64,000 bases of DNA from positions 124,001 to 188,000 of the forward strand of contig NZ_JACJTR010000004.1 of NCBI RefSeq assembly GCF_014698795.1, written 5' to 3'. The first letter of the stretch is position 1; each line of letters begins with the position of its first letter. Positions 44,674-53,216 of the stretch are shown piece by piece. The notes beneath the pieces were generated by a model, which was given only the letters and a program-made list of their open reading frames with translations, was not told the DNA's origin and ran no database searches. Position numbers and translations under genes: made by a program. This stretch comes from Nostoc sp. FACHB-892. Its GTDB lineage: Bacteria; Cyanobacteriota; Cyanobacteriia; Cyanobacteriales; Nostocaceae.

Positions 44674-44743
44674 TTGTCATTGGTCATTAATCAACAGTCA
44701 ACAGTCAAGTTAAACATAACTATTGACTGTTGACTATGGACTA
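44674..44743. repeat. Short tandem heptamer repeats (GTCATT/AGTCAAC type)
   Basis: GTCATTTGTCATTGGTCATT followed by CAACAGTCAACAGTCAAG and, inverted, TTGACTGTTGACTATGG. Equivalent runs occur at 48181-48230 and 10375-10410. Typical Nostoc short tandemly repeated repetitive sequence. Confidence 0.6.
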
Positions 44744-44968
44744 TTAAGGAGTTTTTTGCAACTCCGGTCGTTCTTCTGCAAGAATCGCCCCTTCTACTGG
44801 GCAAACTTGGAGACATATACCACAGTCAATGCACGTGGCAAAGTCAATCCAGTACCAGTCTGTTCCCTTGGCATTCTTGCCTGGCCCATCATGAATACAA
44901 GCTACTGGACAGGCATCTACGCAGTCAGCTACGCCTTCACAGACTTCTGTAACAATTGTGTGCGGCAT
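44744..44968 (-). CDS. Small bacterial-type ferredoxin with two Fe-S clusters
   Basis: A 74-residue ferredoxin. Cys10, 16, 20 and 24 (CEGVADCVDACPVACI) and Cys46, 49, 52 and 56 (CIDCGICLQVCPVEGAI) form two clusters; the second is a canonical 4Fe-4S site and the first, with longer first spacing, resembles the 7Fe/8Fe pattern with WYWIDFATC between. A low-potential soluble electron carrier. It sits between hisZ and the ABC ATPase without an obvious partner. Confidence 0.88.
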   Translation of the reverse strand: MPHTIVTEVCEGVADCVDACPVACIHDGPGKNAKGTDWYWIDFATCIDCGICLQVCPVEGAILAEERPELQKTP

Positions 44969-45008
44969 ATTCTCAATTCCCTCTTTTCTGTATCGGCTAT
45001 TTCTAGCC

Positions 45009-45066
45009 TAGCAGGGGAGTGGGGAGTGGGGAGTGGGGCAGGGGAGGCAGGGGGAGCAGGGGAAGA
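45009..45066. repeat. Low-complexity GGGGAGTGG/GCAGGGG tract
   Basis: Tandem GGGGAGTGGGGAGTGG units change into GGGGCAGGGGAGGCAGG. The complementary tract occurs at 48225-48297 and a CCCCTGCC tract at 49005-49045, all within the same gene run. Confidence 0.6.
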
Positions 45067-45120
45067 AGCATTTATTTATTAATTGTTCACCCATGCCCCA
45101 TGCTCAATGCCCAATTCCCA

Positions 45121-46335
45121 TTAACGCAATGATTCAATTTTTGGGGAGCCATCAGCTTTAATCCAAGCAATTTGGGCAATGCCGCGATCGCTTGCGTATT
45201 GCCGAATAGCGTCTGTATCCCTTCCCCCCAGATCAATTTCTACCCGCACCAGATCAGTAGAATCTCTGAGCTTTTGTGCGTAGGCAAAGGCAGGGGCGTT
45301 AGCACTCGCCGTTTCTGGGACAACTAAGCAGTTACTCACTGGGGTTGCCTGTGGTAATTGCTGAGTAGACAACAAAACTTGGTATAAATCTTCGATATTG
45401 AGTCCAAAACCAATTCCGGGGATGTTTTCTCCTTGGGGATGATATAACCCCAAAAGCTGGTCGTAGCGACCACCACGCCCTAAAACTCTGGCTTGGGAAT
45501 CGGTATCGTTGACAACTTCAAAGACGATACCAGTGTAGTAATCTATGGTTTGGATAAGGCTGAGATCGAGGATTAAGGGAAATTTTTTCTCTGATTCCAG
45601 TAATTCTACTAGGGATTTGAGATTATTTACTGCCTCTCGCTGTTCTTCATCTAGATCCAAACTACTAACTTTTTGTAACACGTCTGCACTGGAACCTCGC
45701 AGATCCAGCATGATTCTGGCGCGATCGCGCAGTTTGTCACTTAGGGGTAAACTATCTATGGTAATGCGGTCGAGATGAGCGATCGCACTGCGAACTTTAT
45801 CCTGTAAGTTAGTAGGAAAGGCACTCAAGAGCGATCGCGTAATTCCCGCCTCACCTAAAATTAAATGCCATTCTTGCAAGCCCAGTGCTGCTAAACAATC
45901 AGCTACTAACAACAGTACTTCCGCATTTGCCAGCAATCCGCCAGCACCTAATAATTCCACTCCAGCTTGATAAAACTCTTGCTGGCGATTGTGTCTACTT
46001 TCCCAAGTGCGGCGAAACACATTGGCGTTGTAGTACAACCGTTGCGGATAAGTTGTATTTGCCATCCGAGTGACAACAGTACGAGCAATGGATGCTGTTA
46101 ATTCTGGACGTAGCCCTAATTCATCATCCTCGCCATTTTGTTGTAGTTGAATCACCATCTGGCGCTGGATTGCTTCTCCTGCCATTAGGGTATCCATACG
46201 CTCTAAAGTTGAGGTGATAATCCTGTGATATCCCCAACGGTGAAACACCTGCTGTAACCGATCTTCAATCCAGCTTTTTTTCTCCACATCCAAGGGCAAT
46301 AAATCCCTGGCTCCTGCTGCTGGTTGATACACCAT
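45121..46335 (-). CDS. hisZ: ATP phosphoribosyltransferase regulatory subunit HisZ
   Basis: A 404-residue HisRS-like protein beginning MVYQPAAGARDLLPLDVEKK. The class II synthetase-like motifs are kept in part (LRPELTASIARTV, RRTWESRHNRQQEFYQAGVELLG, GRGGRYDQLLGLY and FGLNIEDL) but the tRNA-binding C-terminal domain is short, as in HisZ. It activates the short-form HisG in the first step of histidine synthesis. Its ATG overlaps the stop of the DnaJ-TPR gene (TAATG), so translation is likely coupled. Confidence 0.9.
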   Translation of the reverse strand: MVYQPAAGARDLLPLDVEKKSWIEDRLQQVFHRWGYHRIITSTLERMDTLMAGEAIQRQMVIQLQQNGEDDELGLRPELTASIARTVVTRMANTTYPQRLYYNANVFRRTWESRHNRQQEFYQAGVELLGAGGLLANAEVLLLVADCLAALGLQEWHLILGEAGITRSLLSAFPTNLQDKVRSAIAHLDRITIDSLPLSDKLRDRARIMLDLRGSSADVLQKVSSLDLDEEQREAVNNLKSLVELLESEKKFPLILDLSLIQTIDYYTGIVFEVVNDTDSQARVLGRGGRYDQLLGLYHPQGENIPGIGFGLNIEDLYQVLLSTQQLPQATPVSNCLVVPETASANAPAFAYAQKLRDSTDLVRVEIDLGGRDTDAIRQYASDRGIAQIAWIKADGSPKIESLR

Positions 46336-47291
46336 TATTTTTTCTTCCCACCAAACAAACCACCGAACAAACCACCACTACCAGATTTATCTGGTTGCTT
46401 ATCTCCATTATTGGGGGATGAAGTCACCTTATGATCATTAGGTTGTTGTCCTATAGCTCTATCTATTTTTGGTTTCCATTGCAGAGCTGTTTGGTCATGG
46501 GGGTCTAATTTGAGAGCATTATCGAAGTGGACTTTCGCCATTTTTAGCTGATTTTGCTTTAAATACACCATTGCAATTAAGCTATGGCAGCGACTATTTT
46601 TCGGTTCTAGCTTCAGGGCATCTTGCAACTCTACTTTGGCTTGGGCAAATTGGTTTTTGTCAATCAAAGACTGAGCGCGACGCACATACTGTTCTATAAT
46701 TGAGTCTTCCTTTGGTGGCGCTGGTTCTGGTGGTGTATTCTTTAGTGTATTTGGCTGAGGTGTACCTGATTGAACTTTGGGTTGAGCAGGTGGCGGCGGC
46801 AGTGCGGATGGTTTGTTTGCACTCCGCATTAAATACACTAAATTCAATTCACTAACTTGGGCAATTACTTGCGGCACTTGCTGTAAAGAATCATATTGAG
46901 TTTCACCGATTTTAGCGATCGCACTTCTATAGAAATGATCGACATTAGGCGATTGGGCTAACTGTTTGGCCAAGTCAGTATTAAGAGTTACCGAAGTAGA
47001 CTCTTGTACTAAGCGCCTGCCAATTTGCGACAAAATTAGAATATATTCCGTGCGAGTCCGATCGCCATACAGTGTTTCGTAAGCTGGGTTTACTAACTTT
47101 GATAACAATTCGTTCCCTAGCTGTTTTTGTTCAGCACTTTCAGTAAAACTACTGTCCGGATGTAAGCGGCGGGCGATTTTGAGATAGCGTTTTCGAATCT
47201 CTTTGACATCCGCATCTACTGGAACGCACAATACTGCGTGATGATCTATGAAATCATATTTAAATAGTCCACGGTCTATTTTGAAAGACAT
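46335..47291 (-). CDS. J-domain protein with TPR repeats
   Basis: About 318 residues from the ATG at 47291 (a TTG at 47309 is in frame). J domain at about 15-75 with the HPD triad in KIARRLHPDSSF and DADVKEIRKRYLK, then a linker, a Pro-rich stretch (PSALPPPPAQPK), two or more TPRs (DKNQFAQAKVELQDALKLEP and LKMAKVHFDNALKLDP) and a Gly-rich tail GGLFGGLFGGKKK. Such proteins recruit Hsp70 (DnaK) to clients bound by the TPR. One-base overlap with hisZ. Confidence 0.85.
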   Translation of the reverse strand: MSFKIDRGLFKYDFIDHHAVLCVPVDADVKEIRKRYLKIARRLHPDSSFTESAEQKQLGNELLSKLVNPAYETLYGDRTRTEYILILSQIGRRLVQESTSVTLNTDLAKQLAQSPNVDHFYRSAIAKIGETQYDSLQQVPQVIAQVSELNLVYLMRSANKPSALPPPPAQPKVQSGTPQPNTLKNTPPEPAPPKEDSIIEQYVRRAQSLIDKNQFAQAKVELQDALKLEPKNSRCHSLIAMVYLKQNQLKMAKVHFDNALKLDPHDQTALQWKPKIDRAIGQQPNDHKVTSSPNNGDKQPDKSGSGGLFGGLFGGKKK

Positions 47292-47365
47292 ATAGAGGTT
47301 TTGCACCAAAGGAGCAGTTAGATTCTTTTTAGTTTACCCAAAGTAGAGGGGAAAGCCCCCACCTG

Positions 47366-48178
47366 CTACACCCACGCTGACAGTGGTGGAACTTGTAAAA
47401 GTTCGCTACTGAGGGAACCGTGAATATAACTATTTGTGGCAAGAATTCTACCTGACTCAATTTTGACGGGAGTACCATCGTAGGCGGTGACTTTGCCTCC
47501 AGCTTCTTGTAACAAAATTATTCCGGCCGCAATATCCCAAGGAGAAAGCCCCCGTTCCCAGTAACCATCGACACGTCCACAGGCAACATACGCTAAATCT
47601 AGCGAGGCGGAACCGCTACGCCTGACTCCTTGGGTAAGATGGGTGAGGTGACTAAATTCTGCGTAGTTGTTATCAGAGGTTTCGCGGCGATCGTAAGCAA
47701 ATCCTGTCACTAGTAGGCTTTTACTTAGTTCAGATGTTACTGAAACCTTGATGGGGCGACGGTTACGCGTTGCTCCTAAGCCAGCAGCAGCACGGAATAG
47801 CTCATTGTGGAAAGGGTCATAAATCACACCCACTTGCGGAACGCCATTAATTAACAGTCCGATGGAAACGGCAAAAAATGGGTATTGATGAGCGTAGTTG
47901 GTTGTGCCATCTAGGGGATCTATTGCCCAAAGGTATTCATTCTCTTGATTACCTAATTTTCCTGATTCTTCAGCAAGGATGGAGTGATCGGGAAAGTGGC
48001 GGCGCAAAATTTCTAAAATCACCTCTTCCGAGGCTTTATCAGCAGCAGTGACTAAATCACCAGGGCGACCTTTTTCAATAATTGCGTCTTCTAATTTACC
48101 TAAGTAACCTTGCAAAATGACACCAGCAGCTAATGCCGCTTCGGTAGCAATATCTAGAAAAATATGTAGATTAGTCAT
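47366..48178 (-). CDS. Inositol monophosphatase family protein
   Basis: A 270-residue Mg2+-dependent phosphatase. The metal sites are ILAEESGKLG, WAIDPLDGTTNYAH (the DPLDGTTN signature) and SPWDIAAGIILLQEAGG. In cyanobacteria relatives act on inositol phosphate, fructose-1,6-bisphosphate or histidinol phosphate; the neighbouring hisZ makes a histidinol-phosphatase role worth considering, but sequence alone does not settle it. Confidence 0.88.
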   Translation of the reverse strand: MTNLHIFLDIATEAALAAGVILQGYLGKLEDAIIEKGRPGDLVTAADKASEEVILEILRRHFPDHSILAEESGKLGNQENEYLWAIDPLDGTTNYAHQYPFFAVSIGLLINGVPQVGVIYDPFHNELFRAAAGLGATRNRRPIKVSVTSELSKSLLVTGFAYDRRETSDNNYAEFSHLTHLTQGVRRSGSASLDLAYVACGRVDGYWERGLSPWDIAAGIILLQEAGGKVTAYDGTPVKIESGRILATNSYIHGSLSSELLQVPPLSAWV

Positions 48179-48297
48179 TAGTTATTAGTCATTAGTCATT
48201 GGTCATTTGTCATTTGTCATTCTCCCCCTGCTCCCTCATCCCTCACTCCCCACTCCCCACTCCCCACTCCCCTGCCCCACTCCCCACTCCCTACTCC
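48179..48297. repeat. STRR and CCCCACTC low-complexity tract
   Basis: AGTCATTAGTCATTGGTCAT repeats followed by tandem ACTCCCCACTCCCC units and CCTGCCCC. Complement of the tract at 45009. No gene. Confidence 0.55.
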
Positions 48298-48819
48298 TCA
48301 AAGATTTTGGCGGCGAAACTCGGCGGGAGTGAGGCGCATGGGTTTTTCTGAGTTCCAGATTCCTTGGCCCATGAGCCTAGCCCATTGTTGGGCACGTTCT
48401 AAACGCAGGTCATATTTGTGGTTGGGCGATCGCCCAACAAACAACACATTTCCTTGTTTTACTAACTCTTCATTCAACAACACCTTATTTTTCCACACAT
48501 AAGCTAGAGTTCGCCCGATTTTGTCTTTTGCTTCTAAATCAAACTCTAGGGTTACCGATTGTTCTACACCACCAATTAGATTCTCTAACTGTTCTTTTGC
48601 TGCTTCCCCCCAAGGCCGCTGTCGCAAATCTGGCGCATCAATCCCAACTAACCGCACTTGGGAAATCAAATTTGGTTGTTCAGCCATGCCTAATACTTCC
48701 AAACTTTGCCCACTAACTACCCGTGCTACTTTTACCTGAGCCTCATTATTGGGCAGTTGGTTTTTACCTTGGCAACTCACCAAGAGCAATAAGCAAGCCA
48801 AAATGGCTATTTTTCGCAT
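48298..48819 (-). CDS. Thermonuclease-like (SNase) lipoprotein
   Basis: About 173 residues from the ATG at 48819. N-terminus IAILACLLLLVSC is a lipoprotein signal with lipobox LVSC. The SNase fold keeps the catalytic set: Arg in VRLVGIDAPDL, Glu in WGEAAKEQL and Arg in DKIGRTLAYVW. It probably degrades nucleic acids outside the membrane. The frame is open to 49077, but that extension (low-complexity CCCCCTGC tract) would mask the signal, so I use the later ATG; 48837 is a close alternative. Confidence 0.85.
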   Translation of the reverse strand: MRKIAILACLLLLVSCQGKNQLPNNEAQVKVARVVSGQSLEVLGMAEQPNLISQVRLVGIDAPDLRQRPWGEAAKEQLENLIGGVEQSVTLEFDLEAKDKIGRTLAYVWKNKVLLNEELVKQGNVLFVGRSPNHKYDLRLERAQQWARLMGQGIWNSEKPMRLTPAEFRRQNL

Positions 48820-49066
48820 CAAGTTACCAACACGCATAGGCATCAGAAGTTTTGCTATAGTTGCCGCTACGCGATCGGTAATTTTGAACAGAAGAGGCAG
48901 GACTAATACTACCTTTTGTCTCGTGCTGTGACCAGAAAAAACTAGGGTTTGAATCCCCCACTTCTTCAAGTAACTCTCGCTCGGATAAGGTTGATGAGCG
49001 AAACCTCTTGCCCCCTGCCCCCTGCCCCCTGCTCCCTGCCTCTTACCTTCTGCCTTATTCAATTGT

Positions 49067-49435
49067 TTATTCCTCATCTAACGGTAAACCCGCTTTTACT
49101 TTCCCCCTAGCAAAATAACGGCCAAACTGGAGTTCGTAGACTTCATCTTCGTCTTGTGTCTCCACCTCCAAGTCAGAACGGGGGTAACTCACACATAACA
49201 AGGCATAACCTTGCCGACGTAAATCTGGCGACAATCCGATCGCCTCCGGTTGGTAAATTTCTCCCGATAAAACTCTCACCGCACAAGTGGTACAAGCCCC
49301 GTTACGGCAGGAAAACGGCAGTTCCACCCCTTGTTTTTCGCCGGAGTGTAAAATGTAGCGGTCTTCTGGGACTTGTAGTGTGTGTGTTTGGCCAGTGGCG
49401 CGATCGCGAACTCTAATTGTGTATGTACGGGGCAT
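49067..49435 (-). CDS. Plant-type 2Fe-2S ferredoxin
   Basis: A 122-residue ferredoxin with Cys43, Cys48, Cys51 and Cys81 (CRNGACTTC then LLCVSYP), the C-x4-C-x2-C-x29-C chloroplast-type pattern. The C-terminus is about 20 residues longer than photosynthetic PetF (ELQFGRYFARGKVKAGLPL), so it is one of the divergent ferredoxins of unknown partner. First gene of the minus-strand run from 49.4 to 43.9 kb. Confidence 0.9.
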   Translation of the reverse strand: MPRTYTIRVRDRATGQTHTLQVPEDRYILHSGEKQGVELPFSCRNGACTTCAVRVLSGEIYQPEAIGLSPDLRRQGYALLCVSYPRSDLEVETQDEDEVYELQFGRYFARGKVKAGLPLDEE

Positions 49436-49541
49436 CTGGATTTGCGTTTTGGGATTAGGACTTTTAGATTCAATCTAAAATATCTTTCTTTATCTTTGCA
49501 TTTTCTGGTATTCTATAGTATGATCGTAACTTGTGGCACCT

Positions 49542-49628
49542 GGAGAGGTGGCCGAGTGGTTTAAGGCGCAGACCTGGAAAGTCTGTTAGGTGGAAACGTC
49601 TACGAGAGTTCGAATCTCTCCCTCTCCG
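49542..49628 (+). tRNA. tRNA-Ser (anticodon GGA)
   Basis: GGAGAGG pairs with CCTCTCC as the 7-bp acceptor, discriminator G. The D arm is GCCGAGTGGTTTAAGGC, the anticodon arm CAGACCTGGAAAGTCTG with GGA, a long class II variable arm TAGGTGGAAACGTCTAC, and the T arm GAGAGTTCGAATCTCTC. The 3' CCA is not encoded. A long variable arm confirms serine type. Confidence 0.95.
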
Positions 49629-49936
49629 TTTTAAAAGCTAGTCTAAATATGTATCTGAGGGCTAAATTGGTTACACAATCTAGCGAGAAGTAAGCTGATA
49701 CCCGCCTAAATTGTATAAACACTCTTTACGGCTGTTAACGGTTATCAGTCATCGGTCATCAGTCATCAGCTTTCATGTAAATGTTCAAGTTCAATGCGTA
49801 ACAGCTTAACATTTGTTTCTTTTTAAATCATAATTGAGCCATTTTGTAAAGTCGCCAAACTCCTACTTCACTATGGCAACAGCCTGATGAACGGATCAGG
49901 TAAATTAAGATAAGTAAAGAAAACGCTTTGAACTAA
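49629..49936. repeat. Spacer with second half of a dispersed repeat pair
   Basis: About 49735-49808 (GTTAACGGTTATCAGTCATC, AATGTTCAAGTTCAATGCG, TAACAGCTTA) is close to 43010-43075, with an extra tandem of GTCATCGGTCATCAGTCATC. The remainder is spacer ahead of the HEAT gene. No ORF is seen. Confidence 0.55.
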
Positions 49937-50617
49937 ATGGCAGCTCTAAGCTTACAAGAAATTTCTACTCAGTTAGAAAGTCCGAATTTACGCGATCGCA
50001 TGGTAGCCCTTGCCAATCTGCGTCATGTCTCTGCTGAGGATGCAGTTCCTTTGATTAAAAAGGTACTAGATGACGAGTCTTTGCAACTCCGATCGATGGC
50101 AATATTTGCCCTTGGAATCAAGCCAACGCCAGAATGTTATTCAATTTTGGTAAGAATTCTCGAAAATGACCCCGATTATGGGATTCGTGCTGATGCCGCC
50201 GGTGCTTTAGGATATTTGGGTGATGCTAGAGCCTTTGAAGTACTTTCACGGGCGTTCTATGAAGATACTGATTGGCTAGTACGCTTTAGTGCAGCTGTTT
50301 CTCTAGGTAACATTAAAGACCCTCGTGCCCATCAAATACTGATTCAGGCATTGGATAGCAAAGAAGTTGTGTTGCAACAAGCTGCAATCTCTGCACTAGG
50401 AGAAATTCAAGACATTGAGTCTGTCGATAATATCTTGCGCTTCGCCCAATCAGATGATTGGTTAGTCAGGCAGCGTTTGGCAGAAGCCTTGGGGAATCTT
50501 CCTACTCCCAAGAGCGTCTCAGCTTTAAAATACTTAGAAAAAGACAATCATTTCAACGTTGCTGAGGCAGCTAGAATTGGCCTCAAGAAGCTTGAAGAAA
50601 TAAATAATCAAGCTTAA
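49937..50617 (+). CDS. HEAT-repeat protein, NblB/CpcE-like
   Basis: A 226-residue protein of about six HEAT units: VALANLRHVSAEDAVPLIKK, LRSMAIFALGIKPTP, IRADAAGALGYLGD, VRFSAAVSLGNIKDP, LQQAAISALGEIQD and VRQRLAEALGNLPTP. HEAT proteins of this size act on phycobiliproteins (CpcE-type lyases, NblB phycobilisome degradation), and the next gene is a phycobilin lyase, so a role with phycobilisomes is likely. It is not assigned to a specific member. Confidence 0.8.
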   Translation: MAALSLQEISTQLESPNLRDRMVALANLRHVSAEDAVPLIKKVLDDESLQLRSMAIFALGIKPTPECYSILVRILENDPDYGIRADAAGALGYLGDARAFEVLSRAFYEDTDWLVRFSAAVSLGNIKDPRAHQILIQALDSKEVVLQQAAISALGEIQDIESVDNILRFAQSDDWLVRQRLAEALGNLPTPKSVSALKYLEKDNHFNVAEAARIGLKKLEEINNQA

Positions 50618-50689
50618 TATTACAGTCTCCTGCTACCTTTTAATAATTAAGTACGAATTTTAGCATTTTGATGCAGGGTAATTTCATTC

Positions 50690-51256
50690 ATGAATATTGA
50701 AGAGTTTTTTCAGTTAAGCGCTGGTAAATGGTTTTCTCATCGGACTAGTCAACATTTGGCTTTTAACCAATCTGAACATAGTAAGTCAGACATCATCATT
50801 GAGACGCTAGCAGTAGATGATCCAGAAGTGATAAAACTGTGTCAACAGTACGAAATTAATCCTAGCTCCGCTTCTTGTGCTACCAAAATTACCTGGAACG
50901 GCACAATGGAAAAGGATCAAACAAAACACAGTGGTTCAACTGTGTTAGTTTCGGTACCTGATGCGAACAATCCAGGCGAAGGTAAGTTACTCCGGGAAAT
51001 AGTTGATGCTAAGAAAACCCCAGTTGCTGGACACTATAAATTTGACAGTGATGGTGCTTTGATCTTAACTATAGAAGATGAAACCATGAGGTCAGAGGAG
51101 CGTCTGTGGTTTGCTAGCCCCAATTTGCGAATGCGGGCAAATGTCCTCAAGAGTTTTGGTGGATTTAGTATCGCTTCCTTCACTTCTGAGATTCGCATGG
51201 GTGGCTTTCCACCTGCTGCGAAGGCTTCCGAGGCGGCTAATTCAGTATCGAGTTAG
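50690..51256 (+). CDS. cpcS: Phycobilin:Cys-84 biliprotein lyase, CpcS/CpeS type
   Basis: A 188-residue lipocalin-fold lyase: [47 protein letters not shown] and [20 protein letters not shown] are the family blocks. It attaches phycocyanobilin to Cys-84 of beta-phycocyanin, allophycocyanin and phycoerythrocyanin. Located 72 bp after a HEAT-repeat gene; probably one transcript. The C-terminus ([13 protein letters not shown]) is disordered. The broad-specificity Nostoc CpeS1/CpcS1 is the closest match I recall. Confidence 0.9.
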   Translation: MNIEEFFQLSAGKWFSHRTSQHLAFNQSEHSKSDIIIETLAVDDPEVIKLCQQYEINPSSASCATKITWNGTMEKDQTKHSGSTVLVSVPDANNPGEGKLLREIVDAKKTPVAGHYKFDSDGALILTIEDETMRSEERLWFASPNLRMRANVLKSFGGFSIASFTSEIRMGGFPPAAKASEAANSVSS

Positions 51257-51626
51257 TTGCAATAGAACATATTCTCCCGATTTAAACCTCACCCTCAACC
51301 CCTCTTTCGTTGCTAACAAGAGGGGAATATTTGTATAAGCAAGTACGGGATGAGGTTCAGATTGTATTGCACCGAAGTCCGCTATATTACAATACAGTTC
51401 AGTTAAGCATTGATTTCTTCTCTCTGTGTTCTCTGCGCCTCTGTGGTTAGTTAAAGAAACTAAAGAGTTTTAGCCTTAACTGAACTGTATTGCGCTATAT
51501 TAATTCTTTCGCTCCCACCGCTATAGCATAAAACAGAGGAATTGTTTCCCCAGAAGCAATTTTTTGCTTTAAACAAAAAAATACCAAGATATCAACGGCG
51601 GGATAGCCCCTAAATTTGATTCAATC
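51257..51626. repeat. Spacer with inverted-repeat element, family B, copy 2
   Basis: Element at 51390-51492: CAATACAGTTCAGTTAAG (51390-51407) pairs perfectly over 18 bp with CTTAACTGAACTGTATTG (51475-51492); interior has CTGTGTTCTCTGCGCCTCTG. The stretch from about 51535 to the GTG at 51627 (GCAATTTTTTGC, GATATCAACGGCGGG) probably holds the left end of the TnpB element. No gene. Confidence 0.7.
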
Positions 51627-53120
51627 GTGGTAGTAAAAACATCTAGTTTTGTTACAGAAATACCGTTAAGAACAACGTCTAAAGATTTAGCTGTTCTTGC
51701 TGCTAGATTGGAATCAGCAAGGCAACTATATAATGCTGTATTGTCTGAAGGTAAAAATAGATTGCAGTTGGTCAGAGATTCTGAGCTTTACCAACAAGCT
51801 AGACTAATGAATAAAAACGATAAAAAAGCTAAATCTACAGCATTTCAAAAAGCTAGAGAAGCAAAACGATTTAGTGATTATGATCTACAAGCTTTTGCTA
51901 ATAAAACAGCTATCGCAAGTGTTTGGATTAAATCTAATCTTGATGCTCAGACTATTCAAAAAGTCGCTACTAGGGCTTTTAAAGCAATAGAGCGAATGGC
52001 TTTTGGTAAGGCTAAAAAAGTAAGATTTAAACAGAAAGGTCAGTTTGCATCGCTAGAAGGTAAAACCAATAAACAAGGTATACGCTGGACTGGCAATGGT
52101 GTTGAATGGTCAAAGTTGAAATTGTCCGCCATTATCACCAATGACCCTGTAATCTTGCATGGGTTGTCATCGAAGGTTAAATATGTTCGCTTGGTGCGTC
52201 GTATTCTTAATCAAAAAACCTATTGGTTTGCTCAGTTGATTTGCGAAGGTGAACCATATCAAAAACCTAAAAATATTATCGGTGATTGCACTGTTGGTAT
52301 TGACTTGGGTGTTTCGACCGTTGCAATTGTTGGGGATGAAAAGACTATCTGGACTACTTTTGCTGTTGAATTGGCGTCCCCGCAAAAAAAGATCAGAAAG
52401 TTACAACGTCAAATGGATAGGCAACGACGCGCTAATAATCCTGATAATTTCAATCCCAATGGCACGGTTAAGAAAGGTAGTAAACGATGGAACAAGTCTA
52501 ACCATTATAAAAAGACTGCGGCTAAGAAAGGTGAAATAGAGCGTAAACAAGCGGCTCACCGTAAATCTTTGCATGGTAAATTAGTTAACCAAACTTTAGC
52601 CCTCGGCAAGCATATCAAAACTGAGAAAATATCTGTCAAGGCTTGGCAGAAAAATTGTGGTAAGTCTATTGGCTTTAAGTCTCCGTCAAGTTTTCAATCT
52701 GAAATAAAACGCAAAGCTGAAAACGCTGGCGGGACAGTTCTAATGTTTTCGACTCATAAAACTGCACTTTCTCAAACTTGTTTGTGTGGGAATAAACAGA
52801 AAAAATCATTATCTCAACGTGTTCATCATTGCTCTGTCTGTGGACTAAAGATGCAACGTGATATTTTATCTGCTTACCTGAGTCGTTACGTCGATCCAAA
52901 AACAGAAACTTTGTCAATCCAGTTAGCTAGAAATGGTTGGCTAGGGATGGAGAAATCCCTGCTGGACGGTTGGCAAAATGGGTCAAATCAACCTGCGAGA
53001 ACTGCGACTTGTTCAAAGTCGCCTGTTAGTAATAATGGGTTAGAGCGGGTGTCCAGTAACCTAATAGCGCGTGAGGAGTCGGAACCTGTAAGGGTAAACG
53101 AAACTCGCTCCGTGAGTTAG
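51627..53120 (+). mobile_element. tnpB: Solo IS200/IS605-family TnpB (RNA-guided nuclease)
   Basis: A 497-residue TnpB. RuvC catalytic residues are Asp in VGIDLGVST (about 224), Glu in IKTEKISVKAW (about 332) and Asp in MQRDILSAYL (about 412). The zinc ribbon is CLCGNKQKKSLSQ with HHCSVCG. The N-terminal bundle is rich in Lys/Arg. GTG start. No tnpA is adjacent, so the element depends on one elsewhere or is immobile. The C-terminal 75 residues after the ribbon read through the sequence that would form the guide RNA. TnpB proteins use an omega RNA from the right end to cut target DNA. Confidence 0.92.
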
Positions 53121-53150
53121 AACCCCCTGCATTTATGCATGGGGTATCTC
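53000..53150 (+). ncRNA. Predicted omega/right-end RNA of the TnpB element
   Basis: The tnpB 3' part and downstream contain hairpins: GCGACTT/AAGTCGC (about 53004-53022), AACTCGC/GTGAGTT (about 53103-53117) and the right-end hairpin at 53123-53144 with CCCCTGCAT opposite ATGCATGGGG (one mismatch), then TATCTCAG. The last is typical of IS605 right ends. The guide segment should lie just 3' of the element end, about 53150. Extent approximate. Confidence 0.5.
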
Positions 53151-53216
53151 AGCAAGCTATGGTTAATTCCATAGTTGGGAAAATTTAGATATATTTTCTC
53201 GCTGCCTTGATACTTT

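Noticed and set aside
45009-49045. G/C-rich tandem tracts as possible CRISPR or regulatory arrays
   Set aside because: Units are short, imperfect and without unique spacers; they are ordinary low-complexity spacers of Nostoc genomes.
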